Below the pieces are notes generated by a model. It worked only from the letters and a program-made list of their open reading frames with translations. It did no database searches and was not told the origin of the DNA. Position numbers and translations under genes: made by a program. From assembly GCA_000727475.1 (NCBI GenBank), contig KL647289.1:3972019-4036018 (forward strand): 64,000 bases of DNA, given 5' to 3'. This document shows positions 36,118 through 48,954 of the stretch, piece by piece (position 1 is the stretch's first letter; the number at the start of each line of letters is the position of its first letter). The DNA is from Sarcocystis neurona. Taxonomy: Eukaryota; Apicomplexa; Conoidasida; Eucoccidiorida; Sarcocystidae.

Positions 36118-39100
36118 ATGGCGCCAAAGAAGCTTCCGCCACCAGCCCTGCAGAAAGGTATCATCGGGAAAGGTCCCCCGGTCAGTGCTGGTGGTGAAGA
36201 AGACTCCGCTTTTGCAGTAAAAAAAGATTCCGTGTCAACTCCCGTGAAGCGTCCACCTGCGTCGCCTCTTGCAGCCGCAAAAGTACAGCTGCCCGTGCAG
36301 CCGCCTGTCAAGCGGCCACTTCCTGCGCAGCACGCTTCTCCTCCCTCGAGTCCCCTGGATGATAAGAGAGCACCCACAACTGCTGGTGCCGCAGCGACGA
36401 CACCCGCCGGACCAGCGCCTCCACCGGCGCGTCTCCCATCAGGTCCTCTATCTCCACCTGCTGTCGCGCTTGCTCCTGTCCCCGTTGCTGCCGCACGTGC
36501 TGCTGATGAACCAAAGAGAGGAGAGGAAGCTGTGAAACAACCCCAGCCACCACCAACACGACCAATGAAATCTGTAGCCTCTCCACCAGGCCCAAAGCCG
36601 CCGCCTTCGGCCCCTCCGTTGCCTCCGACTGCTTCAAAAGAAGCATTACCATCGCCAGGGGTTTTAGCCTCCGTCCCACCTTCCAAGAAAGAAGGTGCGG
36701 CTCCTGCACCGGCCTCTCCGTCTGTTTCGGCACCACAACCGACCGCTTCTGCTGCTGCAGCTGCTGCTCCTGCTCCTGCTCCTTCGCCAGGCCCTGCCGG
36801 TACGCCTACTGCTGCCAAGGAAAAAGTACCGCCTGCTCCATCTGCAAAGAAGGGGCCTCCCGTTCCTCTTGCAAAAAATGGAATGGGGCCTTCTGGAGGG
36901 CTTGCTCCTCAACTGGCTGCTGTCAAGGAGAAGGCATTGTCCGGTTCACCTGCGAAGAACGGACTTCCCATTTCTCTCTCAAAACAGGGAGCAACTACTC
37001 CGAACCTTGGAGCTATGCCCGCTGCTGGTAAAGAGGGAATGCCGCCTGCTCCGCCTTCAAAGAAAGGACCGCCCTCCCCTCCTGCAAAATCTGGCACGGC
37101 CGGGGAATCTCCGACTAAAACATCTGCACCAAAGCCAGCTGCTGCCACTGCTGCTTCTAGCAAAGCCTCTGCTGCTTCGGCTGCTGCCATCTCTCCCACG
37201 ACTTCTGGTTTTGCTTCAACACCTGCGACAGGAACCGGGTCGGGCGTTGCGATGCGCATGAAAAGTGGTTTGGTGGGCGTCGGGCCACCACCAGGAGCGC
37301 TTCTCAAAACGGCCTATCCTGGAAAGAGTGGAGGTGGTGCTTCACCTGCCGTTGGTGCGCCTTCTCCGAAGAAAGAGGGGCCGCCAACTGGTGCTGAGGT
37401 TAAAGCTGCACCTCTGCAGAAAGGTCCTCCGTCTCCTCTTCCCGCCGCGACTGCGGCTGCCGCTGCTACTGAGGGGAAAGCGGCTGACAAGCCCGTAGAT
37501 CTGTCCGACACTCCCGCGGGACGAAAAGAACCGGTAAGAGTGCTCGTAAACTCACGACGCATGCGATAGCCTATGTGCGTATTGGCCGCATACGTGTGTA
37601 CTACGTACGCGTATACATACACCTCTATATATATGTATGTGCATATACGTACATGGGCTAACTTCTACCAAAACGTCTATGGTGCTCAGCTGCGCTGAGG
37701 TGTTGCCAGGCACGTGTGCACATATTAAGCTGCTGGTCTATCAGTTCTCTACCGGTTCACTGACCGGGTTCTTCAGCCCTCTGAATTCTGCTTGCAGTGC
37801 AGAAGCAGCACACCACAGTGCCGGCAAGTCACCTTGAGTACTTGAAGGTCTGCATGCCACGACCGGATGTGCATGTACACACAGAGTCATACCTAGATTT
37901 CAACCTGCGTAAATAAAAAAATACCTGCATGTATATATATATATATATATATGCATCTGCAGACGTGTGTTGGCAAGCAGGCTGAAATCTGATATGTGAT
38001 CACTGTGCTATATATATATATATACACCAGCATGTGTATGGATACATGCACTGGGGAGTTCCGCGTGTCTGGGGTTCGTGTGTACTGGTGGCGCACATGT
38101 GGGATGGGGAGGGGAACGATCTGGTTTGTTCCGTTGTGCCTACTTTGTTCACACCATTGCACAGCTGCGTCTGGCGATACTTGCTTCGCTGCAAGTATGC
38201 ATGCGATGTTCTCGCACAGCTGTGTGCAACACCCGTTAGACACGAAAAGATTGTGCGATTCCTCATCGTTGTGAGACGTCGTGGACTGATGGTATGTCGC
38301 GCAGTAGAGGGTCACTTATGGCCTCACTGTGCGTTTGTGTGCACTCGTTCTGACCTTGCCGGTGCAGTTCCTGTTTACGTGTGGCAGGACATCATTAGTC
38401 ACTCAGCTACACTCAGTAATCCTCACTCGTTAGTGCCTTTGCTGTCTGCTTTTTCCGAGCAAAAGAGACGGTTCGTTTTTGTGCGAGACTGGAGACGCCG
38501 AGATGCTGTTCGCCTAAATATGCGGTGTCCAGGTAGCTTGTGGCATGTGCGGTTATACGCCGCTCAGTATACTCCTGTAAGACGCACGTGCAGAGCAGCG
38601 AAGTCACTATAGTGGCACTTCACACCACACCTGTTGGGACATTTCGCTTCCTGCCTTGTGAGTTGTTAAATTGTCTGGTAGCTTACCCATGCACGAACGT
38701 TATATATACATTCTGTATCGTACGTGTGTACATATTGTGATAAATAAATGGCCGCACTACAGGGGAGACACTTAACATAGTCGGGTGGTTCAGTGCTCTG
38801 ACTGCACGCAGCTCGCACCGTGTTGACACCCCTTCACCGGTCGCTGTGTTCCGGTGCTCGTCTTGTAATGTTATCTGTTTTGTTTTCCCATATGCTTCAT
38901 ACACGTACGTCTGTCCACGTATTAGTAAATGACTTTAGGGACTGATTCGTCCACAGCTGCATGAGGACTTCCCTTGTGGGCTGGTTGTGGCGTCTCCCAT
39001 GACCGCACGCGCACGCGTGTACATGCAAGTACACAACATGAGCAGGTTCTGTTGGCAGCTCCGCTTTTGGTGAAAGCTCACCTCACGGGGCGCTAGTGGA

Positions 39101-42100
39101 GAGCAAGACGTAGAATGCTTCTTCCAGTATTTGCTGTTGCGCAGTGCTGCTTAATTTGTAGAAGCCCCATTTTCGGTTTTGCCTGTTTTCTCCGACGTTC
39201 TCGCTACTCGACTCCTTACGCCGAATAGAAAGCTAACGTCAGTTTCCGGCACGCGTCTCTCCATTTCTGAATCCTGTCTTTTTGGTGCTGTTATTGTGTC
39301 GACAGGGCAAACCTTCCAGCGGGCGAACTCCTTCGCTGGCTCCTAGCGCGGCACCTCTTTGCAAAGTTGTCGATCAAACGTAGGTGCCTCAAGCATACCA
39401 GACTCAGATCTCTTTATCGCGCACTGTTGAGTCTGCACGTGGTCTCGTGTGCTTCTTTCTTGAGGAAGTACGACTGAGACAACACAAGAATCCGGAGGAG
39501 TAGGTCTAGCCGCACACACACACGCACTGACATGCACAAGTATGTCGTGCGCTTCCTTTATTTTTCACAGAGTGGCCCAGAGCATTCCCTGCACGTCAAC
39601 TCCTTGTGCCCGATGCCCTCCGGGTGCACCTGCTTGACGTGAGGAGTTGGTATCACTCGTATAGAGATCAAAGGAGCTACGGCATGTCTGTGTCTACGCA
39701 TCCCGATGTAGACGCATCCACGCATGTGGACGCACTGTTTTCAGCGGGAGCTTGTGTGTCGTTAGTGTTGGCGAGGAACCAGAAGACGACGATACTCGCC
39801 AGGCGTACCGCTTCGTCGACAGTTGCGTGAAGGAGTATGATACAGTAGTCTGATGTCCTTTCCCTTTTTCGATTTTCGTGGACTGATCCTGTCGGGGTGC
39901 CGTGTGTCCTATCGACACATTTCTATGGTACGAGGACGTTGCACATTGCGCTTGCAGTCAGCACGATTTTGTAGTCTTCAAGCGAGGACGCAGACACTCA
40001 CACCGCACCGCTGGCTTGTTTTTTACATTCATCAGGTGTACATATAGTGGTGCAGACAGACTGTACAGTCGTACAGGAATACTCGTAGATTAGTGTTGCC
40101 GCGTGGAGAAACACGTGCAGAGAACAGGAATTACGCAACGCTCTGTCATTTTGAAGAAGACGTTCGTGTTGCGGGTGGTTCTCTTTCCAGAGGCCAGTTC
40201 GTCGGATTTGCTCATGGACCGCCTCCACCGCTGACGGCACAGGACCCTTCGTATCCGCGACACCCAGGGCGTCGCCGTGGTGAGAGACACAGTGTTCTCC
40301 GCCCTACCACCACCTCTTGGATCTTTTTTTATTTGTTGTAACATTGGCGGTTTCTCTCCATGGATACCCGGTTGTCCGTTGAAAGAACTCCGGTGGGACG
40401 CTCACCCGCAGAGCATTTTGCACGGGCGTAGTTCACTAGAGTCTTGTCTTCTTTTTCTTCCTGAGTGAATAACGCCACGCCTGTCTCTGTAGATGCCAGA
40501 CCAGTTCAGCCGTCGCTCTCACCTACCCGTGTGTGTACGTACTTCTCCACGGACGCAAAACCAGCTATTCCTACGCGCATATGCAGACGTAACTGTATGT
40601 AATTAGGTGCGATTATACATAAATCCGTCTGGGAAGGACGTCTTACTGTCAAAGTACGGGTTGACAATCTCTTGAAGTGCACCGGGATCTCGATCCTTTG
40701 CGCTTCTGAAAAGAATTATGTACCTGTCTCTGCTTTCGTGCCTGTGCTCACCTAGTATGCGTAGCTGCTTGTTTTTGCTCATTTCAGAATCCTTCTTAGC
40801 TACACATCAATACAGAACGATATGTTCGTTGGCTCGCCCAATGAGAATCTTCCATCTGAGATCTGTGCCAGGGAGATTTTCTATAGAAATACTTCGTATT
40901 CCGTAGTGTCACTGTTTTTACGTTGTACTACATGCGTGACGCCGTTTTCCCGTGCTGCAGGCAGCGGTCTGTGGCAGTCGGATCGTCTAGCTCCGGAGGA
41001 TCCGCTTCCTTATTCATCGCGCAGCATCTTGCAGAGGGCGTCACGCCGTAATGCGGCTACCGGGGGCACGGTGACGGGAGGCGTGCAGTACCTGCCGCCG
41101 TTTGGGGTCCCTCCTGGATGGAATACGCTACCAGGCTTTTTTTTCCCAGTGCCTGCGTGGCCACCGTTTTTTCCAGGACAGACTGCTTCAACAGATTATC
41201 CGGCGAAACCGATGCGCTCCTCACGCCGCCGCAGTAGCAGCATGCGTACCACAGACAAACATTTGAGCAAACCGTTTAAAAGTCGGCTGGACCAGTCAGT
41301 GACCGTGTCGGCAGCGCCGGCCGTTGGAGAACAGTACTATCCTCAGTATTATTACGGTCCCACAGGTTCTCACCCTTTTTTTGCATATCCGTACTACACT
41401 GCCGTGTGTGACCTGAATCCCTACTATTCGACCTTCCACAGCCAGCAACAATCACAGCAGCAGCAGGGGCCGCCTTACTACAGCGCATATCCGTACGAAG
41501 CTTCTGCAATGAATTCACCTCTCCCCCACTACAGGCGAGATCGGCGGAGATGGCGTTCTGGTGGTCTACCAGCAGAAGCATCAGCTGGTAGTGTCGGATC
41601 CGAGTCATCATCTTCTGGCGAAGAGGACGACCCCCTACGGCTCACTTCAAAACGAACGCCCACTAGCGGGCCTAGGGCCACATCCCCTGCATTTGGCCTC
41701 CGGGGACCTACCGCGGCATCACGTAGGCGCACTACGAGGTACACAAGCGGAGACGGAGAAGATGAAGGGCTTTCTGCTCCGCACAAGAAGTTGCAGGATG
41801 AGGACGCCCAGTCGGCCAGCTCTCTTGAGGACATCATCGGAACAGAAGAGGCGTTTCGCCAGCCCGTTCCTTACAGCCAACGGAGAGGCAACGAGTGAGT
41901 CGTGGAACGACAGGAAACGTCACCACACTCGTGCATCCGGAGGCTCGAAGTGCAAAATAAACAGACGTGCATGCCTCTGTGTGGTGAGCTGTCGTGGCCT
42001 GGCTGGGTGGAGCAGGACAGCGTAACCCGGTTGCCATCCACCTTGTGAGAGACTTCACTGGAGGGTTCAGCCGTGCGTGCGTTGTAAACAAGATGGCATA

Positions 42101-45100
42101 CGCGTGCCGTCGGACACAAACCTTGAGGTGCTGGTGCGTCCCTCGTGGCGCTGGCGTGTAAAAGCGAGAACTACATCCACATCTGCATTCGTCTGCACAT
42201 GTTCGTGGCGCGCGTGCACTTATGCATATATATATATATATCTAAATGTATAAAGACGTGGGTAAGGACTCCTACAAGGTGGATGTACCATGAACGGGAG
42301 CAGCAGTCTGCTGGTCTGACCACAAGAAAAATCTGTTGTCTGCCTACTGTATACTTAAGTTTGGTGGCGGTGTGGTGCATGCGGAACGTGTGATCGGTAC
42401 AGTTGTCACTTGCGTCTCAGTGCTGTGCCCTTATCTGCTTCTCGTCAGAGATACCTACGCGAGATTCGGCTACTCGGACTACCTCGCTGCTTTGTCGCCT
42501 AGATCCCCGGCTAGAACTTTTCGACGGAGCGTAGCGGACACGTCCGTCTATGGCAGGACACCCTGGACTCGTTTGGAAAAGAAGGTAAATGACTTGCAGA
42601 AGCAACTGCGGATTTTCGTGCTTCATTCCAGCTTTTCTCAGTACACCTGCGCAGCGCTCCTGACGCTTTACTACCAATAGGTGACCAACTACTGGAGCTC
42701 TGTGGTGCTGAAAAAGTGATGCAAAACCGCTGCGTCTTTCGCACTGTGAGACGTATCCTGCTGCTATGTGTGGCTCAGTAATCTCATGCTTCTGCTGCTC
42801 AGTGCGGTAAACAAATTTGATGTTTTTGCGATGGTTACGCCGTGGTTGAGTTCTGGTGCTGCCCTGTACAGATGGGCGAGTTGCTGCTACTCTGTGCTAC
42901 AATAAGAAGTTCGTTTGGTGGACAACTAGCTGCTGAGCTAGCGTGGCGGGCGTGGGGACAAACCTGTGGGTCGACAGTGTGACACCTGAAGAGGTGTCCT
43001 CGGATTTATACTGGAGTGGGGTTGCTGGCGCGACTGTCAACCGCCGTCGTAAATTTCCTCGTGCTTTTACTGATGGATGTGGCCCCGTGAAATACTGCGA
43101 GCACCTACAGGGCTGTATCGTTTCCTGGATCCTCCCCACTGCGCTCTGGTCTGTGACTCTATTATTTATCTTTGCATATGCGTGAAAACAAATTCTTTGA
43201 GGCGAACTTCTGCTCCCGGATACAGAAATCTTTTTGAGAGGGGGCAGGCCGTGATAACAAGTAGTGGACGCCAACATTAGTTTATTTTCGTGTTCCTCAA
43301 CATAAATTCTGTTCCTCCGGTTGTGCTTAGCTGAATCATATTCGTGGCGGGTATGGACTTACTGGACACGTGCCTCCGGAGACTCTGCCATCCCAGGCGG
43401 AGCCACAGCAGCAGCTGGAAGAAGACACCCGGCACGACCAGAAGCTGGTGGATACAGTCAGTTCCCGTAGAGCTTCTTTGGAGGCTCCCACTTCTGCGGC
43501 CGCGCGCAGAAGGAGCAACTTGCGCCAGTCCTGGCTGCGGGGGCTCCCGGCTGACTACGCAGAAGACCAGCGGGAGACGGAGGAAGCAGGCAGTGGTGAC
43601 CCGTATTACAAGCACTTCCACTCCCACTACCAACGCAGTAAGAAACCATGGGTGGACGAAGTCGCGCATCGGTGAGCGAAGGAATCGACTGCACTCCCGC
43701 TACCCGCTCACATTCACGTAGGAAGACAGAGTATGGTGCGTACCAGTGCGCACACAAAGAACTGACGGCGAGCTCAGACTGTGTCCACTTGCGTGCGCGC
43801 CCATGAAAAGCGTGCGCGCGCCTATAAACTTGCTAACGCCTGTACAGTATAGATATAGTCTAAACGAATACACTAAAATGCACCTTGCCAGGACTCGGCC
43901 CTTTTCAGAACCATGAAGAACGACCCTTTCCACGACTGCGCATTTATTCTCTTGTGAATGATCACGCTCGCGGATGCGACGCATGTGTATAGGCACAGTT
44001 TTAGAAATTACTTGTGGAGAACTGTTTTGCATGACAGGCATACACACAAAGGCGTAGGTCGCTCCAAACCGTACTCACACTGTCGTGGTCACTATAGGTT
44101 CTCTCTTGGTGATGTAAGAATCTTCTTGAGTAAGCCGTCAAGCAACTGTTGGCATCCTTGGAAGCCACCGCGCTCCGCAGAGTTTAAACAGATATCCATT
44201 CATACGCATTATACGCTAATTAGACTGAAACGTACGTACGTTGGTGGGTGGAGACAAGTAGATATGCCACAGATGATAATGCTGTTGTCCATTTGGGTTA
44301 CCCGAGATTAAGCTACGCGCAGACCAGCTCGTCGAAGGGCGCTGGCAACCGTCTGCAACTGACGTAGCTCCACGTCCACCTTGTGATATTTCCCCGACTG
44401 TGTTGCCTCCTCTAGTACTCATGACGTATGGACGTCGGCGTCGAGCTTCATACTGTGGCAGCTTCGTGCGCTTGCGGCTGCAATGCTGTTGAGGCATTCT
44501 GGCTGTCTTCTGCTTGCCCTCTCGTCAGTGAGCACGTCTGGTGCATCGCTTGTGTGACTGACTGTCTCCACGGAAGGTTGATAGTCTCCTTGTTACCGTG
44601 AGGCTTCCCTGGGCGTGCTTGTGGGTGCTGCATGCGCAGAACGGGCGCGGCTCGACGTAAGACGGAGATGACCTCGCAGCCGGCAGCAGCAGGGTCGTTT
44701 ACTCACCGCAGATCTCGAAGAGGGTGGGATCGCTGGAAGTTTGAGAGGGGTCTCACCGCCCCGCGCAGGTACTTGTGGGGACTTCACGCGTCTGCACGCT
44801 GTCGTCACTTCAGATTTGTACGGATACAAAGGAAGAAGAAGTGGCGATAATGACAATCAGATTTGTGTGTTTATCTTGTGTTTCTGCGTACCCTTGGTGC
44901 TGCACTGCATATACGTGAAGACGCATGTTTCGGCCATGTGACCACCTGACCGCTTACGGCACCGCTTTGCGGTCATCCCGGGGCATCCTAAAGAACTCAG
45001 AACCTGTCTCTCCCACCGTTCCTCGCATGCACCGCATGAGAAGCGGTCATAGTAGTGCATGCAAATAAATTTCACTCACGTACATAGGCATCCACCGTGT

Positions 45101-48100
45101 ACACACATTTACGTGCTTGAGGGCTGGAAGTGACGCCGCTCCGCAGCCTGCTTGTTTTTAAGGAGGTACCGCTCGCCTAAAGTAGCAAGCGTGATCGGAA
45201 GGCGACAGCGCGCGTGAACGTCTGCTTTACAGGCCACAACAACATCCGCCGTCTATACTTGCGCCTTGCCGGGCTTCCCTGTCATCTCCTAAAAAAGTAT
45301 ATGTAAAGCTTGTTCGCATAGCACGCGTGTGTATGCGTGTAAGCCAATTTCTTCACTTGGTGGCTCGCCTTTGACCAACATTCAGCAGACGCATCTGGTG
45401 CCCTTGTACTTTCGAGACGCGTACGGAGGCGTGGTAGAATGCACACGAAATCGTGTCTCAATGGTATCCCCGATACCTGCTCGTGTGTCACTTAAGGCGA
45501 CCTCAATGGAGTGCGGTTTCACGTATCTGGTCGTGTTAATGTCTTCTCTCCTGTCGTCAAGTACGTATCCCGACAGCTGTTTGTGATGGATCAAGCACAC
45601 GCACGGCAGTTGTGCGAGCAACTAAGTAACGGGGCAGCAACACGTGTCTAAACGTTGCGTACCACCTGCAGCTGAAGAGAAACTGCTGAACGACGGCAGT
45701 TGAGACGCTGGCTGCAGCAGCTGTGACGTCAGCAGCAGCAAGTGAAGAAGAAGCAACGAGGTAACTCTCCTCAACTGCACTTCCGGCCGAAAACGTCCAG
45801 TGACTTTATTCGGCCAGCATCTTGTCGTGCGCTTGCTCTTACCGCCCTTTATCTTCCAGCGCGCAGCACTTCATCGGAATCGTGTGCGAGTGTGGAGGGG
45901 GAGCGACCGCAGCGAGCGCGCTTGCATCACTCGGTGCACATCGTTAGTAGAAAAAAAAGGTAGAGGGACAGCTCATGTTCCACACGTTCTAGCACTGCTA
46001 CAGGCGTGTACGCTTGCTGGTCTTGTTTTCGTTGCCACTATGACAGCCGCTGGTGCTATTCGTTTGATGTGTTTGTAGGCGGACTTACCAGAGTCTGAAC
46101 GAGTTGGCGGCACATTTCTCTCACATTGAGGGCGAAGACCAGGACGAGCTGATTAGTCTCTTGCTGCTCTGCCGCAGGTACAGACGGTCTGGGGGAACCG
46201 GGTCCAGGGGTTTTAAACTGTATACATGCATCCGGAGAAGCTACTTACGTCGCAAATACATACGTAGATACAGATGGAATATCCCGAAAAGGGAAGAAGG
46301 TGGCACTGGGTGAAACTACTTGCTTTTTACTCCACTCTCTCGATGCAGTTCAGCGTCCCGACCTGCTTTCTGCGCAGACGGCAGTGGCCTGGGGTGACAA
46401 AGACGTTTTTTTCCCGACGCAGGTGACGGGCACGGCGGTTTGAACTGCCGCGGAGTGGCCTCGCGCATTCATGCCACTGATCTGATACATCCTGGTGGCG
46501 CACCTACAATTGACCCTTAGAAAAGGCTCAGAAGATGCGGGTTTGGTCGAACAGTGCGTACGACGGAAGAGAAGGAGACTGCTGATTCGTTATACAGACT
46601 GGCTGGGTAGCTCGCCATTCGTATTATGTATGCGTCCGTGGATAACATAGGAGCTGCACGACACCTGCACACCAAAACGTAAACATACAACTGTACACAT
46701 ACATGAATAGTACATTTAACTGTCAGCACCTTTACGACACTTGCACACATAAATGTAAACATACAACTGTACACATGTATGTATGTTACATTCAGCGGTC
46801 AGTGGGCGCAAGATCACCGCGTGGAACTGTGTCTGTGCATAGTTTTTCGATCACTTTATGTATGTGTACAAGCACTCCGCTGATGTTTTCAGAACTAGTG
46901 CGGATACGCCAGCACATCTATTTACTTCGTAGCTATCCCAGAATTCAGAAGTCACGGTTGCCTCTCGCGGCGTCGTGACTACCCGGAGCGGCTAGCTGAC
47001 GCGCTGTGAGGTTGTTCTATTGTACACGCGCTCATCGTCCTCAATACACGTACACGTATGTTTCTTCCGAATGACGTTTGCGTGCATGTCCTACGCTGGT
47101 AGTACTTGGAAGCCTCTGCATTTGTTGCTCGTACCGTGTGCAGTTCCTGACGCCCTCTTGACGAATCGTCCGGCTCGACACTTGTACGTACGTACTTGTA
47201 CGTACTGGGATACGTTCGCGTGTTTGCGTATGTGGGCACTTGACTACTTCCATATCGTAATCCATCGTTGCTGAGTATAGCTGTGATCCTACTTCTTGCT
47301 GGATCTACGTGTGCCGGCGTGAGGTCGGCAGTATTCTGCGTGTCCCCACGCTGTCAAATTGATTGTGGCCTGGTGACACATTCAGGCTGGAGAAGCAGAT
47401 AGAAGAGCAACATCTCGTAATTGATATGCTGGAGCACGAGTTAACTACGGCCAGTGCTACGTTGAAATTTCCTCCGGAGTGGAGAGCCCTTGAGGGGATT
47501 GACCTTGTCTCCCTGGTCCCTGCAGGTCTGCCAGATACTTCTCTTCTGCCACAATTTCTGCACAACCCTTTCCGCACTTTTGTGCTTTCTGAGCCAGTCA
47601 AATGATACGCGTTGTTCCGCGCATTTGTTTTCGGTGTTTGTCTTTCTTCCTGGATGTGTCCGTGTTGTTGAATATTTGTTCTCCAACCGCGGCGTCCCTG
47701 AATTTCCCACACTTTCTGCCGTGCCTTCTGCCCATTTCGCTTGTTGAGGTTTGTGCGGCGTTTCGCGCTTTTGTTCCACTTCCAAAGTACCGTCGTCTTC
47801 TTCCAGTGGAAAACCTCTGGTAGCTCTTCTTTGTGTAATGAGGCATTCCAGGGTGCGCTGCGCAGAAAGTATCCAAAGGGTCAGTTTCTGCATCTGCTCT
47901 TTGTTGGTACGAATGCTCGCCAGCGCACCGACCCATCCGCAGATTGACCCGAAGTTGTTGGCTAGCATTCTCTCCACCTTTTCACGTCTTATCTGTTTGG
48001 TCGTATTTTCTGCGTCGGCTCGTGCGGTAAATCATTCCTGGAATGCCCTCCTCCCCGCACAGCATCTCTCTGTAAAGCAATTTCCGCGTCGTAGTTCTTA

Positions 48101-48954
48101 TATGTAGTGCCTCGGGCGTTGTCAGGACGCCTCCCTGTAACAGAGGTATACGTTGCAAAGCTTCATCATGCACCTGTGTAAATATAACTGCCCAAAGAAG
48201 TACCCTCTCTCCAGTTGCGTACACGAGGTAAAACTCCATATCTGACGTCCGATTACGGAGGACTTCTCAGAGCGCCTCTACAGGCCCTCTCGATTCGCAG
48301 ACACATGCCGGCTGACGTGCACGACGGTTGCTCGTTGCTCCAGGGGTCTACGCATGTCTTCGTTTGTCGTTCTTTCCTCGTATATATATGCGCGTCCACG
48401 TATGTTCGACGGACATTGGGTCTGGAGATAGACGTGCGGTATACGAACGTTTACCGCTACAGCAGAATGCGTCGTAGACGCCTTGTGGAGCCTGGTGTAC
48501 ATTAGTTTGTGTTGCAGCTGTGTACGGTGCACCGGGTTCTGCAGATAGTGCCTTCCAGCCAAGCGCTGCAACGCCCCTATTCTTGAAGAGCACCGTACTG
48601 CTTCCCAAGCAGCTGCCCGATGGCTCGTCGGCTTTCACCGGTGGCCCTCCTGCTGCTCTTGCTGAGACTGCAGCTGGTGCACCTACTCCCTCTGCAGCAG
48701 CAGCAGCAGCAGCACCCGCCAAGCCAGTGGGAGCAGCGAAAGTCTCTCCCCCACCAGCAGGGGCAGCGCAGCCTGCGGCACCAGTAAAGGCCGCCCCATC
48801 TCCGACTGCAGGAGCAGCGAAGATTCCAACCGCGGCAGCAGCGGGAGCAACCGGAGGGCCGAAACCCCCCCCTCCGTCCGTGGGAATCAAGAAGACGTTG
48901 AAACCCGCAGGAGCTGTGAAGCCAGCGTTCAAAACGTCAATAAAAGCGAAATAA
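36118..48954 (+). CDS. Large Pro/Ala/Lys-rich multi-exon protein, unknown function
   Basis: The phase-consistent exons are 36118-37533, 39306-39379, 40191-40279, 40961-41894, 42449-42584, 43397-43671, 44640-44768, 46079-46177, 47386-47525 and 48518-48954, giving about 1242 residues. Two optional exons (45233-45296 with 45705-45760) also fit in phase and would add 40 residues. The start ATG lies in GCGAAATGGCG. Exon 1 is disordered Pro/Ala/Lys sequence with three degenerate repeats built on KKGPPxPxAKxG (about 36805-37110). Exon 4 is aromatic and prion-like (YYPQYYYGP, PYYSAYPYE) with a Gln run. Exons 5-7 are basic (FHSHYQRSKKPWVDE, RGWDRWKFERG). Exons 10-11 are helical with a probable coiled coil (EKQIEEQHLVIDMLEHEL). 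The last exon is Ala/Pro-rich and ends in a Lys-rich tail. No enzymatic domain is visible. A scaffold or cytoskeleton-linked role is possible but unproven. AATAAA overlaps the stop codon. Confidence 0.78.
36805..37110 (+). repeat. Three degenerate protein repeats in exon 1
   Basis: Roughly 35-residue units each open with AAxKEK or AAGKEG and carry SAKKGPPVPLAKNG, SPAKNGLPISLSKQG or PSKKGPPSPPAKSG. The DNA copies are diverged, so the repeats are old and kept at protein level. KKGPP and QKGPP also occur singly elsewhere in the exon. Confidence 0.75.
37932..37953. repeat. (TA)n microsatellite
   Basis: An alternating TA run in the first intron of the 36118 gene; a second, shorter one lies at about 38010-38026. 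Confidence 0.85.
41330..41535 (+). other. Tyr/Pro/Gln prion-like segment in exon 4
   Basis: About 70 codons are dominated by Tyr, Pro, Phe, Gly, Ser and Gln, with YYPQYYYGPTG, FAYPYY, a QQQSQQQQ run and PPYYSAYPYE. This kind of composition is associated with phase-separating proteins in other eukaryotes; here that is only inference from composition. Confidence 0.7.
46661..46802. repeat. Two 66-bp direct copies, 76-bp period
   Basis: Copies at 46661-46726 and 46737-46802 share ACACYTGCACAC, GTAAACATACAACTGTACACAT and end with a shared GTCAG. They differ at about a dozen positions. They lie in the intron between exons ending 46177 and starting 47386 of the 36118 gene. Confidence 0.88.

Noticed and set aside
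36308..37622. Several reverse and alternate-frame ORFs over the Pro/Ala-rich exon
   Set aside because: Shadows: Pro/Ala codons on + read as Gly/Ala or Leu/Arg in other frames. The + frame starting at 36118 has the start context, the donor and phase-matched downstream exons.
40961..40970. Joining exon 1 of the 36118 gene directly to 40961
   Set aside because: The phase does not fit (an early stop results). Adding exons 39306-39379 and 40191-40279 restores it exactly.
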